Shown: piece by piece, positions 1 through 9,868 of the stretch
Layout of the letters: every line of letters starts with the position of its first letter
Numbering within the stretch: position 1 is the first letter of the stretch
Assembly: GCF_000247695.1 (NCBI RefSeq)
Contig: NW_004624795.1
Location: 12,030,747 to 12,094,746, forward strand
Length of the DNA: 64,000 bases
Origin: Heterocephalus glaber
Lineage: Eukaryota; Chordata; Mammalia; Rodentia; Bathyergidae
Reading direction: 5' to 3'
Made by a program: the position numbers and the translations under genes
Notes under the pieces: model-generated
What the model was told of the DNA's origin: nothing
Database searches by the model: none
What the model saw: the letters and a program-made list of their open reading frames with translations, nothing else

Positions 1-80
1 TTTTTCAGTACTGGGGATTGAACTTGGGACCTTGTGCTTGCGAGGCAGGCGCCAGAACCACTGAGCTAAATCCCCGGCCC
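1..80 (-). mobile_element. ID-like tRNA-derived SINE (GGTACC-type, young family)
   Basis: Reverse complement of a tRNA-like unit with an A box (TAGCTCAGTGG) and a B box (GAGTTCGATCC), read from CCGGGGATTTAGCTCAG to a GGTACC/AGTACT-like end and an A-rich tail. This is the most frequent element in the window and the entry describes the family. The paired ends CCGGGGA and TCCCCGG resemble a tRNA acceptor stem. Family members are non-coding Pol III retroposons mobilised by L1. The window edge cuts this copy in its tail. Confidence 0.9.
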
Positions 81-82
81 AA

Positions 83-345
83 AAAGCTTTTTTAATGTAT
101 ATTTACATAGCATAAAATTCACCCGTTCTAAGGGTATAATTCCATTGTTTTTAGTATATTCACAGACTTGTGCAATCATCACCATAATCCAGTGTTAGAA
201 CATTTCTGTCATCTTCAAAATATCCCACAAGTCTATTTGCATCAGTTCTCATTCCCATTCCCAGCCCCAGGCAACCACTAATCTGCTTTCTGTATCCCTA
301 GATTCGTCTTTTCCCAGCATTCTTTATAAACAAGGCCATATGATA
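83..345 (-). mobile_element. Old L1 3'UTR fragment
   Basis: The text from TTTTTAGTATATTCACAGA to the CAACCACTAATCTGCTTTC segment is recognisable as antisense L1 3'UTR common in placental mammals. It is diverged and non-coding. Confidence 0.7.
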
Positions 346-353
346 GTGTCATT

Positions 354-567
354 ATTTTTTTTTTCTTGCAGAACTGGGGATTGAACCAGGGAGGGGCTTG
401 CACATGCTAGCCAAGTACCCTATCACTAAGTCATGCACCTGACCCTTTTTGTTTTATTTTGAAACAGAATCTTAAGTTGCCCAGGCTGACCTTGAAGTCA
501 CAGTCCTGCTCCATCTGGCCTCTTGAGTGGCTGGGATTACATGTAGGCTTATACCACCAGGCCTGGC
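354..567 (-). mobile_element. B1-dID composite SINE
   Basis: Read on the minus strand this is a 7SL-like B1 arm (GGCTGGGATTAC.. complement at the right) followed by an ID-like arm with CTAGCAAG/CAAGCC text and a terminal A/T run. B1-dID is the known dimer of a B1 half and an ID unit. It lies in the SCPEP1 intron upstream of the first coding exon seen here. Confidence 0.75.
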
Positions 568-940
568 ATATATTAGTCAACTGGGTTCTGTCACTTAGGG
601 TTGAATTTAATGGCCTTATAGCCAACCTAGCTTCTCTTCAGATGCAGAATACCTGGCATCCCCTCAGTAAGAGGCAAATAAAGGCTGTGAGGAACCCCTA
701 GATTTTACTTCTCAGATGATTTTCCTTGTCCCTTTTGGGTAATGCCAGTGGCCCCTCAGTTAATACTAACAGAGCCTTCCTCCTTTTAACCTGATTCTGA
801 CTTTCTTCCTCCCCCGGGATAAATCAGGTAGCGCTTTTCCTTTTCCATCTGAGATGCTCCCTCTTACTGCACTGCTGGAAAAGATGTCCGTACGTCCTGT
901 TTCCAAGCTCTTGACCCACTCTGTACTGGCTTGGTTTTAG

Positions 941-1054
941 CTCGCCTTTCTCAACGCCACGTGCGACACCTGCACCAGGATGCCTTGAGTCAGCTCATGA
1001 ATGGCCCCATCAGAAAGAAGCTCAAAATTATTCCTGAAGATATCTCCTGGGGAG
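941..1054 (+). CDS. SCPEP1: SCPEP1 coding exon (fourth from last), retinoid-inducible serine carboxypeptidase
   Basis: SCPEP1 is a secreted/lysosomal alpha/beta-hydrolase of peptidase family S10 that removes C-terminal residues. This exon reads in one open frame, with the segments RHVRHLHQDALSQLMNGP and IRKKLKIIPEDISWG, matching the lid/linker part of SCPEP1 before the catalytic Asp. The acceptor is TTGGTTTTAG at 931-940 and the donor is GTACTT at 1055. The 114 bases start in phase 2 and end with one base (G) that is completed by the next exon, so the frame carries over correctly. Earlier exons, including the one with the catalytic Ser, lie upstream of the window. Identity is by recognition of the protein sequence, with no database search. 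Confidence 0.93.
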
Positions 1055-2264
1055 GTACTTGTGTGACCTAATTAAGTGCCATTTGTAAAGTTGGGAAAAG
1101 AGAGGAGGTGCAGATCCAGAGGTCTTCATCAGTGGAATGGCCAGCAAACAATGTTACATCCGCATTTTATAGATGAGCAGGCAGGGGTAGGGTCAGGCAA
1201 CGACACGCTAGAATGGGTTCCTGGGGTTGGCAGGGAAGTGGGTGGGGAGAGACATGACACATGATTGGGTATGAGCCAATAATTTTTGAAGCCTGCTTTG
1301 GGAACATGAGGATCATTATCTTCTTCTCTTTACCTTGTCTCAGTTTGAAATTTTAAGGCAAAAGAGTCATGTCCAAGGCTATGACTAGCGGCAGGTTAGA
1401 TTTCCAGCCAGAGGTCCTTTGGAGGGAGTCAGACGCACCTGTGTGTGTGGACAGGTTTTAACCAGCTCTCACTTGCTGGTCTCCTGGGCATCCTGATGCT
1501 GGCTGTGGTCTGCCATGGACCACATCTGATCTGAAGGTCATAGTGTGGAAATACCAGAGTCTTTAGTGATCGCAGCCAAGTAGAAATCTTGAACAAGTTC
1601 CTTCTTAGTCCTGCAGAGAGGCCTTAACACATTCACAGCGGGGCTGTAATTCATATTCTTGGCTGCTGGACGGCTTGAACCACCAGTGGTACATGCATGG
1701 CTGTCCCATTGGGTGGCTTTGAGTGTGTGTTCAAGGTACCCCTAAGCTATGTGATCAGGAGGCCCCTTTCTTGTATGGCTGCTTGGCAGTGCTGAGAAAC
1801 TGAAACTTGTCCCTGGTCCTGGCTTCTCCAGGGATCATGGATGATCCTGTCCCAACCTGCAAGCACCAGGAGGCTCACCCTAGACCTGGTATCCTCATGC
1901 TTCTAGATCACATAGGAGGTGGGATGTGGTGTCCATAGCTGCAGGCAGTGGACACAGCTGTGAGGAGCTATGGTGGCACTGAGCATGGGAGGAATCATAC
2001 GAGTGCAGGTGTGGAGCAAGCTCTTACGAACACATCCTTTCAGCTCACCTCCTTCATTTTATCTTCTTGATGGTATTTTTCCAGCCCCAGATTCTCTGGC
2101 TATAGGGAGCCTCTCTCTCCAGTGAGGCTAAATGGGCAAAGTGATTATATTCTTGCAGCTGATTGCTAGTGAAGAAACTCTCTTCGGCTCCAGATGTGTG
2201 AGTGATCCAGAAAGGACAGACTGTCCTGGCCACTGTCCCTTGGGCCTTGAGTTGCAGTTTAGAG

Positions 2265-2370
2265 TGAAACATACAAAAGTCGAATCACCCAGGCCTGAGT
2301 TCAAATCTCAGCTCGCCACTGACCAACTATATGTGCTAGGCATAAGTCAAGGCACCTTACTTCCAAAGGT
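2265..2370 (+). mobile_element. MIR SINE relic
   Basis: The GGCCTGAGTTCAAATCTCAGCTC stretch followed by a CCACTGACCAACTATATG segment matches the tRNA-like and early core parts of the ancient mammalian MIR element. It is strongly decayed. Confidence 0.55.
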
Positions 2371-2400
2371 AGTGATGGAGAACAAGTGGGAAGTAGCTTT

Positions 2401-2804
2401 TGTCTGGTAAAAGGCCCGAAAACCAAGACCAGACCAGGCCACAACAAGCCTTTATTAGGGGAATAGATCTGCCGGGCTGTCTCTAAACAAAGGAGAGACA
2501 AAAGCAATATGGCCAGGGCAGGAAGAGTCTTTTATAGAGACTGGGGTGGGGTTTGTAGGGGCTGAGGTGGGGTTGAGTGAGGTAGTGACTAGGGAATGGA
2601 GCCGGTGATGTCACTAGATGGTAGGAGGTGAGCGAGTATTAGGTTACTTTCTAGGCAGGAACAGGGGCATGCTGGGAAGAAGGGTTTATTCTTTGGTGGG
2701 AGCAACCATCTTGGCATGACGTCACACAGGGGAGGGGGCAAGGCACGATAGGAAGAGGGCAGCTACTATACATAATAGCTGCTGAGGTAGTGGGAGACCT
2801 ATCA
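2401..2804 (-). mobile_element. Solo LTR of an endogenous retrovirus, antisense to SCPEP1
   Basis: A 404-bp unit starts TGTCTGG and ends CTATCA, so it has TG..CA termini. It is flanked by a near-match 5-bp duplication (GCTTT at 2396-2400, GTTTT at 2805-2809). Read on the minus strand it has a TATA box (CTATAAAAGA, complement near 2530-2540), then an AATAAA poly(A) signal (complement near 2450-2456) about 80 bases on, the expected U3-R-U5 order. A palindromic cAMP-response element, TGACGTCA, lies at 2717-2724 in the U3 part. No internal retroviral genes are present. The exact family is not recognised. It could instead be one of the nonautonomous LTR elements. Confidence 0.7.
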
Positions 2805-3413
2805 GTTTTTAAGACACTTATTTGGCCCTGTGGCTGGGGCCTAAGTGGCGGCTGCTAGTAGTATTGTTGTCACTCAGTGTGATGACACTGCAAGGGAAGA
2901 ATCCAGCAGGAGTGCCGTGCTGACTGGCTCTTCTCTTGCCTGGCCTCCTTACCCATGTGGCTTCCCTGAGGCCCAGCTCTAAATTGGCTTGGGTTTGGTT
3001 TGGTTTATTATAAGGCAGCCCCACCTGTTTAGAATTTGGAACATGGCCCTGGTATTACCCAGCATAAAAGGAAAACATTGACCCCAGAGTACAGTTTAGT
3101 CCCTAGTGGACCTAAAGAGTGTCCCTGGGCCTCTGCCCCACTAACTGCTAGCTCCCAGGTTTCAATTCCTCATTAAAAATGATATCTGCCATCATCTCAA
3201 ACACCCGACGGAATGGACCACATGTGCTGTTCATGCTTCCTTTCCGTCCATAGCTCAGGCATGGGTCACTGTCTGTGCGGCTCCTGCCACTCAGCCTTTG
3301 GTAAGTGCTGTATGGTGGTGACTTTGAGGTGCTAGAGCACAGGATGCTTGGGCTGAAAAGCACCTCTTGTTCTGGCACATTCTAAGCTGCTACCTCTTTC
3401 TTGCCTCGAGTAG

Positions 3414-3551
3414 CCCAGTCTTCTTCCGTCTTCATAAGCATGGAAGAGGACTTCATGAAGCCTGTCATCAGCATTGTAGATGAGTTGCTGGAAGCTGGGG
3501 TCAACGTGACTGTATACAATGGACAATTGGATCTCATCGTGGACACCATGG
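3414..3551 (+). CDS. SCPEP1: SCPEP1 coding exon (third from last), carries the catalytic Asp region
   Basis: The open frame includes AQSSSVFISMEEDFMKPV, then DELLEAGVNVTVYNGQLD and LIVDTMG. The NGQLDLIV motif holds the S10-family catalytic aspartate (D of QLD). The exon opens with CC completing the split codon from 1054 (giving Ala in WGAQ) and ends with one base, G, before the donor GTAGGC at 3552. Length is 138 bases. Two AGs three bases apart (3409-3410 and 3412-3413) form a GAG/TAG tandem acceptor. I use the second because it reproduces the WGAQSSS text I remember from the mouse protein. Use of the first would insert one Val without breaking the frame. Confidence 0.95.
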
Positions 3552-3748
3552 GTAGGCACTGACTCTAAAGCAGGAGCACTGTGGGTAGGAACGTGCCTTG
3601 GACGTGTCAGTCTTGGCGTTGGTGACATTGATGTCAGGAGGAAGGCCGTTTCTTGCTGCATCCGTCCACCCTGACCTTGGCTTATCAAAGAGAGGGAAGC
3701 TGAATACAGCTGTGATACATCAGAGAAGTCTGGGCCCTGCTAGGTTTT

Positions 3749-3984
3749 TTGTTTTGTTTTATTTTTGTTCCTTTTTTTCCTTTTTTTTTGGTACTGGGGA
3801 TCGAACTTGGGATCTTGTGCTTAGGAGGCAGGCGGCAGAGCTACTGAGCTAAATCCCCAGCCCTTTGTTCCTTTTTTGAGATGGTCTCACTATGTAGTTC
3901 AGGCTGGCCTCGAACTCTCGGTGATCCTCCTGCCTCAGCCTCCTGAGTGCTGCGATTATAGGTGTGTGCCACCACGCCCGGCCT
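3749..3984 (-). mobile_element. B1 SINE interrupted by an ID-like SINE
   Basis: The antisense B1 body is at 3876-3984 (GAGATGGTCTCACTATGTAG onward). The whole insertion is bounded by the 12-bp direct repeat CTGCTAGGTTTT at 3737-3748 and 3985-3996. An ID-like SINE sits in its A-rich tail. Confidence 0.85.
3778..3864 (-). mobile_element. ID-like SINE nested in the B1 tail
   Basis: GGTACTGGGGATCGAACTTG to CTGAGCTAAATCCCCAGCC, flanked by the perfect 13-bp repeat TTGTTCCTTTTTT (3765-3777 and 3865-3877). The ID-like copy is therefore younger than the host B1. Confidence 0.9.
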
Positions 3985-4120
3985 CTGCTAGGTTTTGAGG
4001 AATCTGGTCCCTCAAAACTTGAAGACACTTCAGGTTATGATTAAAGAGTGGTGCCTGCTCCCACTACAAAAATTTCCTGGCTATTGGGCAAAGGCACTAT
4101 TTAACTGAGGGAAAAGCTTA

Positions 4121-4475
4121 TGTATTAGCATTTTCTTGCCACTGGGACAAAATACTTGATATTTACAGCTTAAGGGAGGAGAGGCTTTTTTTGGCTCATA
4201 GTTTCAGAGATCTCAGTCTGTGGATGGTCTGCCAGCTCACAGGCAGAAATGGCCTGGTAGAAGGCATGGAAAAGGAAAGGACAGCAGAGAGAGGAGGAAG
4301 GAGCAGAGGGAGCTAGACCCCAGAGCCACACGCTCGGCAACACCATGCCCCACCTCCTAGCACATTTCTCCATGAACACATCAATGAAGGAATCCACTGA
4401 CGAGCGGAGCACCCCATGATTTAGTCACCTCTCAAAAGCTCCACGCACTTGAGGGTGACATTCTAGATCTAAACC
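4121..4475. mobile_element. Ancient interspersed repeat, family not resolved
   Basis: Starts near TGGGACAAAATACTTGATAT and continues through GGCTCATAGTTTCAGAG, CCCCACCTCCTAGCAC and CTCTCAAAAGC to CATTCTAGATCTAAACC. This layout is a familiar placental repeat. A second copy of its opening segment is at 24346-24430 (TGTGACAAAATACCTGAGA). Class assignment (LTR or DNA transposon) needs a repeat library. Confidence 0.55.
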
Positions 4476-5158
4476 AGAAGCCCTTAGTTTTGCACAGTGT
4501 CACAGTAGATGTGAAGCACTGCACACTGAATTAAAACTAAACCCTAACAATCCTCTAGTTGTAACTCTGAGATCCCTGGTACTGCTCTGTGGCCCAGCCT
4601 GCCAGCCCTGAGCTCGCTGTGGTGTCAGTGAGGCTGTCAGGTGGAGGGAGTCTCAGGGATGTTCTCAGGAGGCACAGGCACAGCGAGACTCATGCTCCAG
4701 CAAATGCAATGCGCCTCTTCTTAACGCCACCAGGAGTGAGTGCTTTTGCACCTTGCAACCTGAAAAGCTTCTAGTTTCTTCCATGAGCTGCCCAGGTGAG
4801 CCTCATTCAGTCTCTTCATCCCTGACACTTCTCAGTCTTCTTGACAGCCCTGTCAGCTCCAGAGGTCCCTGGTTCCCTTCCTAAAGAGCAGGCGACAGCA
4901 GGAGAGTTAGTGGCAAAAACAGCTTCACAGGCAGCAGTTCTTCACAGCTCAGACATTCCTGGGAACCTGCTAGAAATACAGGTGCTCAGGCCCCACCCAG
5001 AACTGCTGAATGAGGATTTGCATTTGAATAAGGCCCCTGTGAATTTTATGCACATAAGATTGGGAAGCACCAAGTTATAGGACCTAGCTCTCCCACACCC
5101 CTTTTCTATACTGCTAAACAGCATTACTTTTTTTTTGTTGTTTAAAGAGACATAAAGG

Positions 5159-5240
5159 GGGCTGGAGATTTAGCTCAGTGGCACTGTGCCTGCCTCATAA
5201 GCACAAGGTCCTGAGTTCGATCCCCGGTACCAGAAAATAA
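5159..5240 (+). mobile_element. ID-like SINE with perfect target duplication
   Basis: GCTGGAGATTTAGCTCAGTG to GATCCCCGGTACCAG. The 10-bp repeat GACATAAAGG flanks it (5149-5158 and 5241-5250). Confidence 0.9.
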
Positions 5241-6247
5241 GACATAAAGGGATTTATTGGGCAGAAATTTAAAGTATGCACTTAAAGAAGTAGCATGTGG
5301 GTCCTCAAGAGAGAGGCAGTTACTATCTAGAGCTGGGTATGCTTATAGGGCTGGGGGGTATCTTCAAGCTGGATCATCTGTGATGTATGTTTCTGCCACC
5401 TGTCATGTTACTACCAGCCTGCATCTGGCAGGCTGTGTCACAGTGCAAACCACTACATGTGTGTGAAGTTGAGATCTGCTGCCCATTAATAGTGCTGCTT
5501 CCTTGAGGGTGGAAGTCTGTGGAAGGAAGTGCAATTTACAGGTGGAAAGCACAGGCCCAGAGCCCAACTTACTGGCTTATTGATAATCTGGAATGGAGGA
5601 CAAGAGCATTAGCAAGTTATTGATACTTAAGCTTGATTTTATAACCTGATAAACAAGCAAGGGGCCAAAAATTAAATGTAGAATCTTGGTGAATAATGGC
5701 TCTACAAAGTTGAAGAACTCAGACACAATTAGGTAGCGTTTGGTGTAAACCTTTATCTTCAATATTAACCTCTATTTGTTTACCCAAATAAGTGGAGTTT
5801 AAGAGCATATGGGCTCTTCCTGTTTTGTTAATAAAAAAAAAAATCTACTGTTCTTTTAATGATAACAATGGTGAAGGAATACACTAAATAAAGATAACTG
5901 TTTTGGGGACCATTGGGCCATTAAAACTTTTTCACTATGGGGCTCAGAACTTGGATCTAGCTCCTGTGGTGTAAACCCGAAGACCTTTTGTAGTGACTGG
6001 ATACAGATAATATAAAGTTAGTTTATACCACTGTACATTTTATACCTCTTACCAGTTTGTCTCGGGAGTAACATAGCTTGTAGTTAGACTATTTCTATTG
6101 CCATTCCTATTTTATAGGCACACCTGGATGAGAAGCTAAGTCTACCTGAGGAATACTGGAAAGTATTTTAGAATAACCTAACGAGAATTTATTAAGACGG
6201 ATGCATTTTTGGAATAGCTACTTGGACAGGGGATCAGAACCTCCTTT

Positions 6248-6323
6248 TTTTTTTATAAGGTACCGGGGATCGAATTCGGGACCTTGCGCTTGCACCGGAA
6301 CCACTAAGCTAAATCCCTGGCCC
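6248..6323 (-). mobile_element. ID-like SINE, internally shortened
   Basis: GGTACCGGGGATCGAATTCG through ACCACTAAGCTAAATCCC. It lacks the GCGAGGCAGGCGG stretch between the CTTGC and CCGGAACC segments, which is present in most copies. Confidence 0.85.
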
Positions 6324-6392
6324 TAGAAGCTCCTTTTGACATAAGTTTCTGCAGCCACTGATGCTGGGCCTTCTTCCTGTTCCTCTCACTAG

Positions 6393-6556
6393 GTCAGGAG
6401 GCTTGGCTGCGGAAGCTGAAATGGCTAGAGATGCCCAAATTCAATCAGCTGAAGTGGAAGGCCTTGCACAGCAGCCCAAAGTCCTTGGAAACGTCCGCTT
6501 TTGTCAAGTCCTACAAGAACCTGTCTTTCTTCTGGATTCTGGGCGCAGGTCACATG
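6393..6556 (+). CDS. SCPEP1: SCPEP1 coding exon (penultimate), carries the catalytic His region
   Basis: The frame reads QEAWLRKLKWLEMPKFNQ, then LKWKALHSSPKSLETSAF and VKSYKNLSFFWILGAGHM. The GAGHM motif, completed by VP in the next exon, carries the catalytic histidine of S10 serine carboxypeptidases. The exon starts with GT completing the Gly codon split at 3551 and ends in phase 0 before the donor GTAAGA at 6557. It is 164 bases long. The residue before AGHMVP is Gly here, as in other S10 enzymes such as cathepsin A, whereas I recall Lys in human and mouse SCPEP1. Confidence 0.95.
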
Positions 6557-6706
6557 GTAAGAGAGTGTCAACTTTCATTCCAGGCTTAAGGTCGTTCCAA
6601 GTGGAGACCCACAGGCAGTTTACTGTGTGTGTGTCCACTGCCTCAATGGGCCTTAGAAGTACTTCAGGCTTGGGAATGCTTTGGGTTCTCTAGTGAAAGT
6701 CTGCTC

Positions 6707-6988
6707 CAGGTTGACCCTCTCTGATCCAAAAATCCACACTCCAGAATGGTCCAAAATTAAAAACTTCTTGAGAGCCAACATGGCATCGCATGCACCTGAT
6801 TCGAGGTAGTCAGAACCCAGGGGTACGAAAAATATTGCATAAAATGACCTTGAGGCTGTTTGTACAGGTGATGTTATGCTTGGGTCACATCCTCCTTGTG
6901 TATGTGCAGACACTTCAAAATCCGAGAAACTCCGAAACCTAAGAACACTTCTGGTCCCAAGCATTTCAGATAAGGGATACTCAACCTG
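6707..6988. mobile_element. Tigger-like (pogo/mariner superfamily) nonautonomous DNA transposon
   Basis: The left end CAGGTTGACCCTCTCTGATC and the right end GATAAGGGATACTCAACCTG are imperfect inverted repeats of the known Tigger terminus (CAGGTTGAGTATCCCTTATC). Internal text such as AAAATCCACACTCCAGAATG and TCTGGTCCCAAGCATTTCAG also matches the MER8/Tigger group. A TA follows the right end (6989-6990). The left TA has decayed. About 280 bp, with no transposase. Confidence 0.85.
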
Positions 6989-7029
6989 TATGATTGCCTC
7001 ATTGCTTTGAGTGTAGACTCATTTTATTG

Positions 7030-7117
7030 TTTTCTTTTCTTTTTGGTACCAGGGATCAAACTCAGGACCTCGCGCTTGCAAGGCAGGCACGGTGCCACTG
7101 AGCTAAATCCCCGGCCC
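7030..7117 (-). mobile_element. ID-like SINE
   Basis: GGTACCAGGGATCAAACTCA to GAGCTAAATCCCCGGCCC. Flanks show a diverged repeat (TAGACTCATTTTA / TAGACTCGTTTTA). Confidence 0.88.
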
Positions 7118-7375
7118 AATATAGACTCGTTTTAAAGAGTAAAACCGGTGGTGAGAGTTGTGCTGAGCGCTTTGTCTTTTTAGGTTTAAAGGTGGCAGGC
7201 ACATACTTTTCTCTTCACAGTTTGTCCTGGGGGAAAAAGGGAGGAACTTGCCTTTCTCTGGCCATTTGCAGGGAGTACAAATCAAAGCTGGCTGCTCTGT
7301 AAACTGAGTCATGGAGGATGGCACAAGAGTCCCCAAGCAGTGGTGGCCAGGGGATTTGTTTAGCAGAGGCTCTGA

Positions 7376-7522
7376 GCCAGGTGTGGTGGTGCACACCTGG
7401 AATCCCAGTACTCAGGAGGCTGAGGCTGGGACAGGAGGATCACTGCCAGTTCAAAATAGTGAGTTCAAGGCCAGCCTGAACTACAGTGTGAGACCGGCCT
7501 CAAAAAACCCAAACAAATAAAT
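7376..7522 (+). mobile_element. B1 SINE with 29-bp duplication
   Basis: Begins GCCAGGTGTGGTGGTGCACA and has the B box and the doubled GTGAGTTCAAGGCCAGCCTG-type segment before an A-rich tail. Confidence 0.88.
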
Positions 7523-7707
7523 AGAAGAGGCTTTGAAGCCAAAGATGGGGCATTCGATGACTGCCCTGCAACATATGCCAAGTGAATGTTCTATTTTCCC
7601 TTCAGTTATAGGTTGACTGAGTGGCTTTTCGTGAGCTGAGGAAGACTGTGGAGGCCTTAGTCCTGCCCCCAATCCCTGCAAAGGAGTTGCAAAGGAATTA
7701 AAGAACG

Positions 7708-7795
7708 AATCGTGTGGGGTGGAAGTGTAGAGGACTTGCCTAGCATATACAAGGCCCTCAGCTTCAAGCCCAAGCACCACAATAAACAAATAAAT
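7708..7795 (+). mobile_element. Diverged ID SINE
   Basis: GACTTGCCTAGCATATACAA and GGCCCTCAGCTTCAAGCCC correspond to the anticodon-like and B-box parts of a classical ID element. The A-rich tail is AATAAACAAATAAAT. Confidence 0.65.
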
Positions 7796-7954
7796 ATTCA
7801 AGTTTAAAAAGAATAAGAAGCATTATCAGAGGCAGAAGGGCCCCAGGCAAATACCTGGGTGTCTCCTGAGTGCTAACCACTGTGCTGTGCAGGTATTGGA
7901 GCACAAAGATGGATGATGCGGAGCCCCTGTCCTCCAGGAGCTTATGGTCTAGAG

Positions 7955-8034
7955 CCGTGGTGGCGAACCTATGGCACGCATGCCACAGCCAGCTGTGTGT
8001 AGTGTTGAAAACTCTAAAAGGTTCGCCGTCGCTG
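7955..8034. mobile_element. hAT-like MITE (80 bp)
   Basis: Terminal inverted repeats CCGTGGTGGCGAACCT (7955-7970) and AGGTTCGCCGTCGCTG (8019-8034) match at 12 of 16 positions when one is reversed. Flanking 8-bp repeats GTCTAGAG (7947-7954) and GTCTGGGG (8035-8042) match at 6 of 8 and fit the hAT nTnnnnAn preference. The interior carries the inverted CATGGCACGCATGCC-like segment. An 8-bp duplication plus short inverted ends is the hAT signature. No transposase. The family name is not known to me with certainty. Confidence 0.72.
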
Positions 8035-8472
8035 GTCTGGGGGGACAGGCAGGCAGATAGACCCTGCACAGCATGGAGAAAGCGGTGCTAAGATGGGGGT
8101 GGCCCAGGAAAGTGCCCCCAGGCCTGGCTAGGGGGAGTGGAGGCCTGGGCACCCATGATGAGCAGAGGTGAGTTAGGTAAAGAGGAGAGGCAAGGGCAGC
8201 AGCATGTGGAAAGCCTGAAGGAGCCTTCAGGGAGGGAGGCCCTGGGAAGCTGGGAAAGGGGACTCTGCCAACATGCTGGGGAGTTCAGACTGCAGTGTCA
8301 TGGAGGGGTTTCAGGCAAAGGAGGGAAATTAAGAGATTTGTCTAAGAACTAACACTCTAGTAGCAGGGGCCATGGGGAAGGGCTGGGGTAGAGAGTTGAA
8401 GATGAGGCTGTTACGGTAACCCAGGAGGGACAAAAGTGGATGGATTTGATAAAGTATAAGAAAGTCTTCATT

Positions 8473-8660
8473 GGCTGGGTATAGTGGCCCACACCTATGA
8501 TCCCAGCTGCTCTGGAAGCTGAGGCAAGAGAATCCCAAATTTAAGCCCACCCTGAGACCCTGTCTTAAGATAAAACTTTTAAAAGGGCTGGAGATGTGTA
8601 GCTCAATGCCTAGCCTGTATGAGGTCCTGGGTTCAATCTGCAGCACTGGAAAAAGAAAGG
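8473..8660 (+). mobile_element. B1-dID composite SINE
   Basis: A B1 arm (GGCTGGGTATAGTGGCCCAC to GAGACCCTGTCTTAAGA) is followed by an ID-like arm (GGGCTGGAGATGTGTAGCTC to TCAATCTGCAGCACTGG) and an A-rich tail. This copy shows the dimer organisation clearly. Confidence 0.88.
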
Positions 8661-9423
8661 AAAAAAAGGCAGGGGGAAGAATTGGCAATTATTTGGGATA
8701 AAAAGAAATGATGGTTTCCTGGGGTCCCCAGAGCAGCCAGTGACTTCTCATGTCAGGTGCTGCTGCACACCCAGATAAGGGACTGAAACGCGGGCCATGA
8801 CGTGGCCCCTGGTTCTCCCACGGGCTCGGTGGGCACTTCTGGTGGAACGGCAGGCTGAGGGCGGGGTGGAAAGGTTGGGGACCGTGGGTGAATAGTGAGT
8901 GGGAGAAGCTGACAACCTCCTTCAAGTGGAAGACCGTAGCCCAGCCTTTGAAGAGAGGACAGATGAGGCAACAGGGCACAGTGGAAAGGGGACATTATTT
9001 ATGGCCCTGGGGATCTGGGGACCTTTAGTAATGCCTGGGGAAGTGCTAGCAGGGAGTCTGCGAACCAAACACTGTCACTGTGAGCCACCTTCACCCTCTG
9101 CCACTGGGGTTCAGACCCATTTCCTCTCACTTTGTCACATTCAGAAGAGACCAGCTGAGGACAGGCTTAAAATATTCCCTGGAGACTGTTTTTCAGTCAC
9201 CCCCTCTACTTCTCCTTTAGTTGATTAAATGTCATTTTAGAATGTCCCGCTGTGTCACCTCCTGGGGACGCCTGCTTGGCAGGAGAGTCCAGGACAGGGA
9301 TGTGCCAAGAGAATCGTGAACTGGGGGATTTCAGACCCGAGAGACCATCTCTTCACCCCTCTCTTTGTGGAAGAGAGACTGAAGCCTCTGACCTTCCCCT
9401 TTCCGTGGTGTGTGGGAAGGTGG

Positions 9424-9518
9424 TTTTTGGTTTTATTTTGTTTCTCATAGTGCTGGGGATCAAACCTAAGTCTTATGCATGGTAAACATGAGCCTTTCCA
9501 CTGAGTATATCCCTAGAG
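9424..9518 (-). mobile_element. ID SINE, diverged
   Basis: GTGCTGGGGATCAAACCTAA to CCACTGAGTATATCCCTAGA is an antisense ID unit, more diverged than the GGTACC-type copies. Confidence 0.75.
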
Positions 9519-9783
9519 CAGCAAAGAGATTCTTTAAAGGATTTATTCTAAAAAGCTTAGGGGAAACAAAAGAGACGATGCAAAACTTTGAATGCTGTCC
9601 AAACCAAGGGCCTGTTTGCTGCTCTCCTGTTAGCCTCCCTCTCGGCCTCTTCTGCACTTTGTACCCAATCTGGGATCCTCCTATACAAAGAATTGTGTCA
9701 GATGTTGAGTGTCTTCCTTCTTGAGCAGGTGAGGTCCCGGTACCCTGAGCATAGCCTCTGTAAAGGAACCAACAGGTGCTGGG

Positions 9784-9868
9784 GTTGGGTGGGAGTGTGT
9801 AATGCAGTGGTAGAGCACTTGCCTAGCATGTGTGGGGCCCTACCCTTCATCCTCAGCACCCAGGACAA
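9784..9868 (+). mobile_element. ID SINE, classical type
   Basis: GGGTGGGAGTGTGTAATGCA through GTAGAGCACTTGCCTAGCAT to CATCCTCAGCACC. This version retains the CTTGCCTAGCA anticodon-arm text of standard ID elements. Confidence 0.8.

Larger units (their letters stand above)
1055..3413 (+). other. SCPEP1: SCPEP1 intron
   Basis: Intron between the exons ending at 1054 and starting at 3414. From 1055 to about 2260 it is mostly unique sequence with no ORF of interest. A MIR relic lies near 2265-2370 and a solo LTR at 2401-2804. From 2805 to 3413 it is unique, ending in a pyrimidine-rich tract (CTACCTCTTTCTTGCC) and a GAGTAG double acceptor. Confidence 0.85.
3552..6392 (+). other. SCPEP1: SCPEP1 intron
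   Basis: Contains a B1 with a nested ID-like SINE (3749-3984), an ancient repeat (4121-4475), an ID-like SINE with perfect duplications (5159-5240) and another ID-like SINE (6248-6323). The parts 4480-5140 and 5250-6240 are unique or too diverged to name, with no plausible exon. The intron ends in CTTCTTCCTGTTCCTCTCACTAG. Confidence 0.8.
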
